From NCBI GenBank assembly GCA_035771165.1, contig JAWNZC010000314.1:3000001-3064000 (forward strand): a DNA stretch of 64,000 nucleotides, read 5' to 3'. A program made the position numbers and the translations under genes. Positions within the stretch are counted from its first letter, which is position 1. Each line of letters begins with the position of its first letter. The notes below the pieces were generated by a model. That model made no database searches. It was given only the letters and a program-made list of their open reading frames with translations, and was not told where the DNA came from. The stretch is from Paragorgia papillata (Eukaryota; Cnidaria; Anthozoa; Scleralcyonacea; Coralliidae). Below, piece by piece: positions 56,495 through 64,000 of this stretch.

Positions 56495-57366
56495 AGAGTT
56501 CCCGACGGCTTGCAGAAGTTTAACCCCTTTAGTTTGGGGAAGAAGAACAAAATCAACTAGAGAAACTCCAACTTCTAGAACATTACTTCGATCATTCAGG
56601 ATACCAATCTCGTTCCCAGAGCTCACGTTCCCCACCCGGGAAACGATAGACTCTGGGATAATCCGTTTCAAATCGTTACGTTTTTGGCTGAATAGTGAGC
56701 ATGAGTTGGTCTGAAGTGACCAGAAGTAGAATTAATAAAACCAAAATAACAAAGATGTCGGACGACAAGACTCCAGTCGGAGACTCCAGTGAAGACGTTG
56801 CCGCGATCGATATCTTCGCCGTATGTGTGTAGATGCTGTAATCGAGCTTCGCCAGCAATCCCATTGACTTGTTTGAGGAAAAGTCAAACAAGGAGAACAT
56901 ACTATCCAGATTCCGCTCGGATATTTACGCATGCGTACCTCAACCGGTATAACAAGAATCCTGTGATTTGAAACGGATTATCCCAGTCTCTCATTTCCCG
57001 GGTGGGGAACGTGGGCTCTGGGAACGAGATTGTCAGGATACGTGAATAACCATATAACTAATCTCACATGTGCGATTATTTATGATAATCGCACATGTGA
57101 CGATTATCGCTGAATCAGCATTATAGTTTAATACAATTTTTGCAAGGCAATAGGGCAATTTTTTTATATAATAAACAGAACAATACATGGATGCTTGGAA
57201 ATATGAAATTTATTTCTCGTGTTGACCAAGATATGTCACTCGTTCGCTTCGCTCACTCGTGAGATATCCTGGTCAACACTCGAAATAAATTTCATATTTC
57301 CGCACATCCATGTATTATTCTCTATTTAATTAGGTGTAAAAATGGACGCGCAACCAGGGTTAAACA
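56495..57366. other. Region between GTPase copy C and the Penelope relic
   Basis: It begins with sequence homologous to the 3' coding end of copy A but past the new stop. It then holds an insertion with inverted GGTTCCCAGAGC/GCTCTGGGAACGAGAT words (about 56,603-57,030), with AATCCGTTTCAAATC inverted inside it, and further small palindromes (GTGCGATTATTTATGATAATCGCAC near 57,070; AAATTTATTTCTCGTGTTGACC inverted near 57,270-57,297). No gene was recognised. Confidence 0.5.
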
Positions 57367-58089
57367 TGATTAAGGTGTAAAAAAACGTTCTCTGGATTAA
57401 GTTATTTGAAGAAATGAGCTTTCGGCTACCAATCTGCAGCCTTTAACGAGTGGTGAAAATATACATGTCACCGACACTCTAAAAGCTAGTGGCTATCCTT
57501 CATCGATTATTCACAATATTCTGAAGGGAAAATCACTCCCAGCATCAATTCCGTCACCGGAAGAATTATAGTTCGTATGTATTTCGACTGGGTGGGCCAT
57601 CTAACACACGCCCTGACTATGTTTGTCTTCCTTATATTAAAGGCCTCACTGAGCCACTTGAGATCACTTCGAAAAAACGGAGTAGTCACTAAACCTCTCA
57701 AGAATTTCCTTCCCCAAAACACGTCGGAAACGTTAAGAACGGAAACAAAGGTTCAAGTCAAATATTTCCAAACATGCTTGGTCTAATAACCATTCAATTG
57801 ATTTTACAAGCGCACGAGTGATCGACAAAGGCGACTACAGAGTGCGAAAAACTTTAAATCGAGTCATGGAATACCGCCATCTCTAATGAGCGGATAATAA
57901 CTCAAAGCCGCTACCTATATACAATACTCCATTCTTTTAAATAACAGATCCCTTCATTAGTAATTTTTATTGTTTTTATCTTGCACCCCGCTTTCCAATT
58001 TTTTTTACACTTTTCGCTGTATTCGTCAAAGCCTGCAGATTGGTAGCCGAAAGCTCAAGCCCAGAGAACGTTTTTTACACTTTGATCAG
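57367..58089 (+). pseudogene. Penelope-like relic, segment 2, endonuclease core deleted
   Basis: Paralogous to 14,583-15,991 and bounded by the same inverted words. The linker region is readable (57,585-57,715). The stretch with the GIY- and YIG-equivalent motifs is deleted, the sequence passing from CCCCAAAAC directly to ACGTCGGAAACG. It is therefore further decayed than the segment 1 copy. Confidence 0.75.
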
Positions 58090-58107
58090 GTTTTTTTAGG
58101 CTTTGAG

Positions 58108-58427
58108 CTCTAATATTATCACTGTTGAATCACCTGTTCAAAACTAAACAGATTCAGTGCTTTTGCAGACATGCTACAAGTCTCTCTGTGTCCGGGGATA
58201 CCGCATATCGCGTGCATATCGCGGACACAGAGACTTGTAGCAAGTCTGCAAAAGCACTGAATCTGTTTAGTTTTGAACAGGTGATTCAACAGTGATAATA
58301 TTAGAGCTCTGATTTCCGGTGTCCAGAATAGACAAGTCTCTCTCTCTCCGCCCCGCCCCCCCCCCCTTTCTGGGGATACCGCATACCGTGCATACCGCGG
58401 ACCCAGAGAGAGACTTTTAGCAAGTCT
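58108..58427. mobile_element. Nested palindromic element, segment 2
   Basis: Keeps the inner palindrome and right arm of 21,711-22,134. The left outer arm is missing at the junction where segment 2 skips the CACTA-like region. Confidence 0.7.
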
Positions 58428-59220
58428 AAAGTTTGTCTGATGGGAGTACGTTTTGAAAAAGCCTGTTCGACTTTTAGATCGCGTACCGCCACATTTTACC
58501 TTTTCGATATAATTTAGTCATCTTAGAAATTAGTACTTTCTTAGATATATATACAGCTGTGGAAATAAATAAACCTGAATTTAATAGAAGACGTGGAGAA
58601 CCCAGCAGACGGTTTAAGAACAAGGACTTCTCTATTATTAGTAAAACTAATACAGAATTAAAGTAACTGAAGTTAAGTCGACAGTTTTGCCTCCTTTTCT
58701 TTTGTACGTCTGTTTATTTCACGTTCTTTACACCAGAGCTCTTCTCTTTTACGCATTCCATAAACTTGATTCCGACAGGAATTTATTAATGGTGTTTATC
58801 AGCAATAGTGGGAGGTGCGTAATGAACGAAAGTGAGTGGGGCAGTGATATGTAAATTTGGCTCTATTCCATGGTTTAGTGGTTTTTGTACATGTAGTACT
58901 GAGTTTCATAAAAACAGCCATGAAATTATAAAACAGGACGGCGTGCGTTACGTGGATTCTCATGAAAAACAATATAACAAGTCTTCTTGGCCTCCCCAGG
59001 TCTAAGTTTATATTTATGATAAGCTTCAAAAATCTTTTCCGTCCACCCAAACGCTCGCATATCTGGTCAAGTAATTAAGCATGACGCCAGAGTTCATTCC
59101 ATTTTTTTCAACAAATGTGATTTTTGGATATTGCTATTAAACTATTATTATAATTATTAATAGGCATAGAATGCGTGCTCCCATCTTCCGTCGGTCAAAA
59201 GTGACGCTACTACAGGAATT
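58428..59220. other. Region matching 22,135-22,910, no supported gene
   Basis: Collinear with segment 1. Small indels break any shared frame. Confidence 0.4.
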
Positions 59221-59960
59221 CAAAATGGCGGATTTATAAGGGAAAATGAACTCACCCCAGTATTTTTTGTTAGTAAACAAATGGAGCAGTACGCTGTTAT
59301 TAACTATGTAGTAACATTGTAGTTATGTTCTCGAATATACTAACATTTATATGCCATCTGTAACTTCGAGAAGAGAAATTGCACGTTTGTATGTATGTGT
59401 GTAAATCCAATATGGCGGATTTATAAGGGCAAATGAAGTCGCCCGAGGATTTTTTGTTAGTGAGCAAATGGAGCAGTATGCTGTTATTAACTATGTAGTT
59501 ATGTTCTCAAAGATATTAACATTTATGTGCTATCTGTAAATAGAGTCAACCTCGTACTCAGGGTCATTTGTAGGGAACTGGGCCAAGGTGGCGGGAACAA
59601 ATGGCCCTGGTGGAGGCTAGGCTATCTCAGCCTCTGATTGGTCAAAAGCATATGGCGTAAATCAGACGGTTTGATTTTGTATTTAAAAAAAAATAATTGT
59701 ATTTTGACCTTGTCGGTTGTTCCTGCACACAGCACGGGAAATTATATTTCAAACCATGCAATAATTAGGTATAATTACTGTGTAAAGAACTGAGTTCTAG
59801 TTATCAAAATGCGCAATATACTGAGCCAGCCTCCACCAGGGCCATTTGTTCCCGCCATTTTGTTTTTGGCCGCCATCTTGGCCCAGCCCCTACAAATGGC
59901 CCTGGGGACGAGGTTGTAAATAGAGTTTATGTATGTATGTAAATCCAATATGGCGGATTT
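59221..59960 (+). repeat. Minisatellite of about 170-base units, interrupted
   Basis: Units start at about 59,222, 59,407 and 59,945. The end of the second unit is split by the MULE-like element at 59,547-59,916. Confidence 0.75.
59547..59916. mobile_element. MULE-like element, 10-base target duplication
   Basis: Ends CAACCTCGT and ACGAGGTTG, arms with GGGCCATTTGTAGGG-like and CCACCAGGGCCATTTGTTCC words. TAAATAGAGT is duplicated at 59,537-59,546 and 59,917-59,926. The single empty site is at 23,219-23,228. Confidence 0.85.
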
Positions 59961-60256
59961 AAGGCAAAAAGAGGAGACTGCCGTATTTGACAAAGCACGC
60001 GCATTCTATGTCTCAATGCCCTTATTATTTCTATGGGTATAGTACACTGACCCATTATCCGATGGATAGGACACAAAGTCGTCAAAATCTGCCGAATGAT
60101 TGGGAGGGCGGGAAAAGGCCTTGGCATCGGCTGGTCACAGCACCCAGAGAAATACTGGGTGTAATAAATTAGCAATTTAATTTAGTATGCAAAATCATTC
60201 TGAGTAATGCCAGTCCCGTTGGAGAAGTTCATTGTAACGATGGTCCCATTTGATCA

Positions 60257-60445
60257 TTAAAGCCTGGTTTTCACTAGCGACGTAAGCGTAAGCATAACGA
60301 CGTACGCAAGCGCAGTAAGCACTTCAAGGTCTATTTAACACTTTGTTTTCCCTAATTTCAAAGTGTTCATCTACCATGAAGTGCTTACTGCGCATGCGTA
60401 CGTCGTTATGCTTACGCTTACGTCGCTAGTGAAAACCAGGCTTAA
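60257..60445. mobile_element. TTAA-flanked foldback MITE, segment 2
   Basis: Orthologue of 23,563-23,750, with better-matched arms (GACGTAAGCGTAAGCATAAC and inverse) and TTAA at both edges. Confidence 0.8.
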
Positions 60446-60812
60446 CTGGCATAAAACTATGCATAATTATGTTTTTCGAGTAATGTTTAAGAAAAGCAAT
60501 CAACCAATGAAAATGGAGAGTCCATCAGCCGATACCAGGGCCTTTTTCAGCCCTAGCAATTTCAAAAAGGCTCTGGGAACGAGGTTGAGTTATATAATGT
60601 AATATGAACTGGTATATAAACGATGTTATTAAGGGCTAATTTATATGCGCATAAAAGAATTCTCTAATTCGGCTTATATCAGACCTTATTTAATAGTTGA
60701 GTCGGTTTCCTTTGTTTTTTGTAGGGATGTATCTATGATAAATACCTGGTAAGAGGTATATATACAGATTTAGTTTAAATTTACAAGTTTATAATGCAAA
60801 TCCTCGAATTTC

Positions 60813-60897
60813 ATTGGCTATTGCAAGAGTTTATAATTGGTGATATAAACCTCTGGGATAAACCAATGAAAGTCATTCTTTTAAAAAAATTGACCAA
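60813..60897. promoter_or_regulatory. Four CCAAT/ATTGG boxes upstream of the orphan 126-aa gene
   Basis: ATTGG at 60,813 and 60,836, CCAAT at 60,862 and 60,893, 100-180 bases before the start codon at 60,994. The clustering resembles an NF-Y type promoter. Confidence 0.4.
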
Positions 60898-60993
60898 TGA
60901 CAAAATGCGTAGTATAGCACGAACAGTGATCATTAGAGCCAGCGGTTGTTCTGTTAAGCAACAATGGCGCCGAAATTATAACGGAGTGGGCAA

Positions 60994-61591
60994 ATGAAAG
61001 AAGAAATTGAACATTTAGGCGAAGCAATACGTTCTACAGAAAACAAAAACGACTACAAAATGGTTAGAATGGAAATTATTAATGGTAAGATCGTTAAATT
61101 GTTTATCTGTGTTCGTTTAAAACGAAATAACTGCAAACAAAACACATTTCAAAATTACGCTTGCTATTGACAAAATTTCATGATGTAAACTACATGCTAA
61201 ATTGAATGTTTCTTTCAACTTTTTGTCACTTTTACAAAACAAATGAGTGGATATATATGGTTTCAATATTGTACATGAAAATCCATGCTAAATTATGCAA
61301 GAAAACTTTTCTTTTCCATCAATTACTGTACGGGCCAAGGAGATGTTCGAAATGACTGTTGAACGTTTGTTGTTGTCTGTTAAAAAATGTATTAAACGAG
61401 CCTCAAAGAATATGTTATGGTCGAGAATTTATTTAACTTTTGTTGGTAAATTTATACTAAAACAATTAGACAACTCGTTAAATATACCTCTTCAAGAGGT
61501 ATATACAGATACATCCGTGAATTTGCAAATAAGCAATAGTAGTGTACACATAAAAGCAATTTTTTTTAATGTGTTGGGGCTTGGCAACTAG
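60994..61591 (+). CDS. Orphan 126-aa protein, two exons (segment 2 only)
   Basis: Exon 1 is 60,994-61,084 (start MKEEIEHLGEAIRS) with donor AATG|GTAAGA. Exon 2 is 61,302-61,591 after acceptor TATGCAAG. Phases match, joining MEIIN to ENFSFP. The acceptor's pyrimidine tract is weak, so the boundary is less sure. The protein has a Lys-rich middle (LLLSVKKCIKRASKN) and a hydrophobic C-terminal half ending NVLGLGN. No family is recognised. Segment 1 retains only the 3' about 110 bases (24,085-24,201). Confidence 0.45.
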
Positions 61592-61598
61592 TCGTTAA

Positions 61599-61631
61599 CC
61601 AATCAGAGCGCAGTATATTTTTTCAACCAAT
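61599..61631. promoter_or_regulatory. Paired CCAAT boxes, orphan cluster of segment 2
   Basis: CCAATCAG at 61,599 and 61,627, conserved with 24,209 and 24,235. Confidence 0.4.
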
Positions 61632-62047
61632 CAGGAGCGAGCATGAATAAATCATCACTGATTTTGGACGGAGGGTGCTAGAGAGTAGGTGTTGGCTCTT
61701 TCTTTTTAATTTATTCATAGGGTGTGGTTTTGTGTTTTTGGGGGGGAAGTTGGGTTTTTTTTTGTGTTAGTAGGGAAAACCCCCAATTTATATAAAAAAT
61801 AAAAAATAAATTTTTTTTCCAGAAAAAAAAGGGGAAAAAAATAAATAATTTTTTTTGTAAATAAATTGTGTATTTTTTTTGAAAAAATCGAAAAAAGTGC
61901 CGCCACAGCACACACACACGCCACACACGTGGACGCGATGTGTTGCGCGGTCGGTGGTTAAACCAATAATAAAAAAAAATGTGTTTTTTCGTTTATATTA
62001 GGTTTTTTTTAAGATATTTTTTTTGTTTGTGAAATTTCCACGTTTCA

Positions 62048-62057
62048 CCATATATGG
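62048..62057. promoter_or_regulatory. CArG box, first of a pair, segment 2
   Basis: CCATATATGG, 10 bases before a run of 44 G. Confidence 0.4.
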
Positions 62058-62067
62058 TAAAAAGGGT

Positions 62068-62111
<44 letters not shown>
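62068..62111. repeat. Homopolymer run of 44 G
   Basis: Segment 1 has only AGGAGGGGGGG at the matching place (24,662). The run may be a real expansion with quadruplex potential, or a sequencing/assembly artefact. Confidence 0.9.
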
Positions 62112-62112
<1 letters not shown>

Positions 62113-62197
62113 GGGGGGGAGAATAATTTTTTTCCCAGTTTTTGTTGCATAAATTTGATTTTGGATAAACGTTGACATTTCCATAAAGGAAGTGACG

Positions 62198-62311
62198 ATG
62201 TGGTGGTTACGTATGCTTCCTCTATTATTTTGGATATTGTTTTGGTTGTTTGTTTTTGGTTTTGTAGATTGGATAATTCATGGAGGAAAAAATGCTTGTT
62301 TCTGGTACTGA
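62198..62311 (+). CDS. Hydrophobic 37-aa peptide, possible
   Basis: Starts MWWLRMLPLLFWILFWLFVF, then a short polar tail ending ACFWY. It lies between the two CArG boxes. A one-base difference stops the frame after 22 codons in segment 1. Coding status is uncertain. It could also be an untranslated leader. Confidence 0.25.
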   Translation: MWWLRMLPLLFWILFWLFVFGFVDWIIHGGKNACFWY

Positions 62312-62335
62312 TTTTATTCCAAACACCGCTTTTTT

Positions 62336-62345
62336 CCATATATGG
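62336..62345. promoter_or_regulatory. CArG box, second of the pair, segment 2
   Basis: CCATATATGG, 110 bases upstream of the 72-aa start codon, as in segment 1. Confidence 0.4.
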
Positions 62346-62454
62346 TGAGAAGGGAGAAAAAAAAGAGGAGTAGAAAATTTGAAAAGAAGAAACGAGAATT
62401 TGATTGAAAGTGATTTATTTTTGTTTGACCTTTACCTGAGTAGGCTTGATAAAA

Positions 62455-62749
62455 ATGGAAAGAAGTGATCTGCCTTTCACGCGTGGAATGAAAAAATCAA
62501 CAACTTATGATGCCGCTTGTGTGCGTGTATCAAAGCTTTTAAATCAACATCCTGCTGCATGTGTAGCATCGTTTTTAAATGAACATCCTGCTGCATATAA
62601 ATATCTTATTGGTAAAGTGAAAAAAAAAATAATTAAAAATGATTTTTTATGAAGAGAAGAAAAGAAATTGCTGTATTTTTTTTTTAGAAAAGACTGAAGA
62701 AAAAATTAAAGAGGAGAAAGATGAAATGTCTAAAAATTCTCAAGTTTAA
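62455..62749 (+). CDS. Orphan 72-aa charged protein, two exons (segment 2)
   Basis: Exons 62,455-62,611 and 62,688-62,749, identical in layout to 25,009-25,303. The coding sequence is almost unchanged (one silent A/G difference noticed in exon 2), so the splice structure and both HPAA repeats are kept. Confidence 0.6.
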
Positions 62750-62769
62750 CAAGGTGAGAAAAAAATATT

Positions 62770-63006
62770 TTATTTAGAGAAATATCTTTTGTACCATCGT
62801 TCTTGTCTATTTTTACATTTTTCTTCGCTATCGCGATCACATTTATCAAATACTATAGATCTAATTTTTCGGTTATAGTTTCTTCTGCAATGTTCACAAA
62901 AAATGATGTAAACTTTACAATGGTGACGTGTATAGAAACATTGTATGTTTTCGTGTCTAATTTCACACATGCAACTGCAACAGAAGATGGTTTCGTGTAC
63001 TACCAT
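62770..63006 (-). CDS. Orphan Cys-rich 78-aa protein (segment 2)
   Basis: Two residues longer at the N-terminus than the segment 1 copy. CCSCMC, the HHC and the CEHC motifs are intact. One substitution changes CFYTC to CFYTR, removing a potential metal ligand. Convergent with the 72-aa gene, stops 20 bases apart. Confidence 0.55.
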   Translation of the reverse strand: MVVHETIFCCSCMCEIRHENIQCFYTRHHCKVYIIFCEHCRRNYNRKIRSIVFDKCDRDSEEKCKNRQERWYKRYFSK

Positions 63007-63060
63007 ATTTTGTTTTTCTAAAAAAACAAAACAATGGGTAAATTTTCAAGAAGTGTGAAT

Positions 63061-63636
63061 TCAGTTAGCTTTGTGTGAGTGTCGATAATGGAATGGAGGA
63101 ATCATATCGGTTTCATATTTTTCATGTTTACATGTAATTTCAAATAAAATCTTTAAAATTTTAGTACAGCATTTTTCGCTAGTAGTTAAAATAGCGAGTT
63201 CAATAAAAAAGCTGAGTTCATTTTTATTCTCCATTTGACAATCTAATCGTGCTCCTTCATCTATTTCTTTTACAATCCATTTAAGACAATCTTTAGTTGA
63301 ACGTTGAACCACAGCTTTCTTCAAGTAATTATCCCTCGTATATAGAGTACAGTAATTTTGTTTAGTAGTCAATATATAATCACTTTCTTTGGTGATTCCC
63401 CTTGTACGGCAAAATTTTTTTAATTGTTCTACATTTGTAAACATGTAGATGTATTTGAGAAAGGGAAATGAGAAGTTCTTATGTTCTGATGTTCTTTTGT
63501 AGATAAGATCGTATAAATATTTTTGATAAGTATCACGGTACTTGTAGAGTAATCCTACGGGAAGTCCATCGATTTCCTCCAAACATCTACTGCATACCGC
63601 TTGTTTAAGAGATGCACGCGACTCTGTTGATTCCAT
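63061..63636 (-). CDS. Orphan 191-aa protein (segment 2)
   Basis: Full-length paralogue of 25,609-26,184. Replacements include Cys to Phe in the KKCC region and Lys-Ile to Glu-Lys near the C-terminus. ATG, length and stop are conserved. Function unknown. Confidence 0.6.
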   Translation of the reverse strand: MESTESRASLKQAVCSRCLEEIDGLPVGLLYKYRDTYQKYLYDLIYKRTSEHKNFSFPFLKYIYMFTNVEQLKKFCRTRGITKESDYILTTKQNYCTLYTRDNYLKKAVVQRSTKDCLKWIVKEIDEGARLDCQMENKNELSFFIELAILTTSEKCCTKILKILFEITCKHEKYETDMIPPFHYRHSHKAN

Positions 63637-63890
63637 TTTGACGGAATAAAAAAATATTTACCCTGTTTAAAAGCTTTTTTTTGCCATGCATTTATACATT
63701 TTTATGCCTTTTTATGGTATTTCGGGGAAATAAAAACTTTTTTTTTCTCTACTATTTCAGGGTATTACAAAAATATTTTAGTGAATTTTTATGTGTTTGC
63801 ATTGTATATATATAGTACGAGAGTAGTTTTGGATAATTAGAATGTTCTATACTCTACTCACTTGTTGTTTGGGAATAGTATGATGATAAT

Positions 63891-64000
63891 ATGGGGAAAT
63901 ATATTACTGCGTTTGTTCTTGTTTGTTTGATGGTAATCGGATACGCTTACACTCATTCTGCAGATGAATTAATGGAAACTAGCAATAAAAATAGGCACGC
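63891..64000 (+). CDS. Small secreted-type orphan protein, 5' part (runs off the window)
   Basis: ATG at 63,891 opens a frame whose first about 20 residues (MGKYITAFVLVCLMVIGYAY) have a Lys, a hydrophobic core and a small-residue end, like a signal peptide, followed by THSADELM. After codon 29 the sequence departs from segment 1 because of a deletion that joins it to sequence resembling 26,729 onward. The frame is still open at the window edge. Confidence 0.45.
   Translation, partial: MGKYITAFVLVCLMVIGYAYTHSADELMETSNKNRH

Noticed and set aside
61998..62339. Frames with a long proline run on the minus strand
   Set aside because: The proline run is only the translated 44-G homopolymer. The segment 1 counterpart has a different frame and no proline tract.

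Overview
This window is animal nuclear DNA, most likely from a cnidarian and probably an anthozoan. The evidence is AT-rich intron-split genes with GT..AG junctions, a recognisable splicing-factor gene (SF3B6), a multi-exon P-loop GTPase family that I know from invertebrate and fish genomes, and a dense mix of Penelope, Helentron-type, CACTA-like, Harbinger-type and TTAA-type mobile DNA. The phylum is an inference. There is no bacterial gene organisation, and I recognised no rRNA, tRNA or CRISPR.

Layout. Two long direct copies of one segment fill most of the window: segment 1 (1 to about 26,500) and segment 2 (35,018 to 64,000). A single-copy spacer (26,961-35,017) lies between them. Each segment reads, left to right: (i) a gene-poor, repeat-rich part with promoter-like blocks; (ii) the GTPase gene region; (iii) a Penelope GIY-YIG relic; (iv) palindromic mobile elements and a minisatellite; (v) a compact AT-rich cluster of small orphan genes on both strands. 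The spacer holds two exons of a broken SF3B6 gene, several transposons and a 480 bp tetranucleotide array.

GTPase genes. Segment 1 has one apparently intact six-exon gene (copy A, 623 codons: G domain, Cys/His-rich module, coiled coil). In segment 2 the part from intron 1 to mid exon 4 has been tandemly duplicated. This gives copy B (own promoter and exon 1, but ending early in exon 4) and copy C (no exon 1 or promoter, Cys/His module deleted in frame, earlier stop). B and C may therefore work as one compound locus with alternative exon cassettes. Upstream of A and B there is a conserved array of TTCNNNGAA, TTTCNNTTTC, CCAAT and TATA motifs, resembling vertebrate GAS/ISRE immune-inducible promoters.

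Mobile DNA. Because the segments (and copies B and C) are paralogous, many insertions can be read directly against an empty site. Two different Helentron-type elements sit at exactly the same T-rich position in intron 2 of copies A and B, and copy C keeps that position empty. Segment 1 alone carries a 5.4 kb CACTA-like element that encloses a 2.7 kb satellite built from a five-base motif.

Orphan cluster. At 24.2-26.96 kb and 60.8-64.0 kb lie a spliced 72-aa gene, a Cys-rich 76/78-aa gene, a 191-aa gene, a small protein with a signal-peptide-like start, and (one copy only) a spliced 126-aa gene and a 56-aa membrane protein. They are closely packed, with convergent 3' ends, CCAAT boxes and paired CCATATATGG sites. 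I recognise none of these proteins. In segment 1 the cluster ends exactly where SF3B6 exon 3 is cut. It is the best candidate for an undescribed element, possibly an integrated virus-like one, but that is inference.
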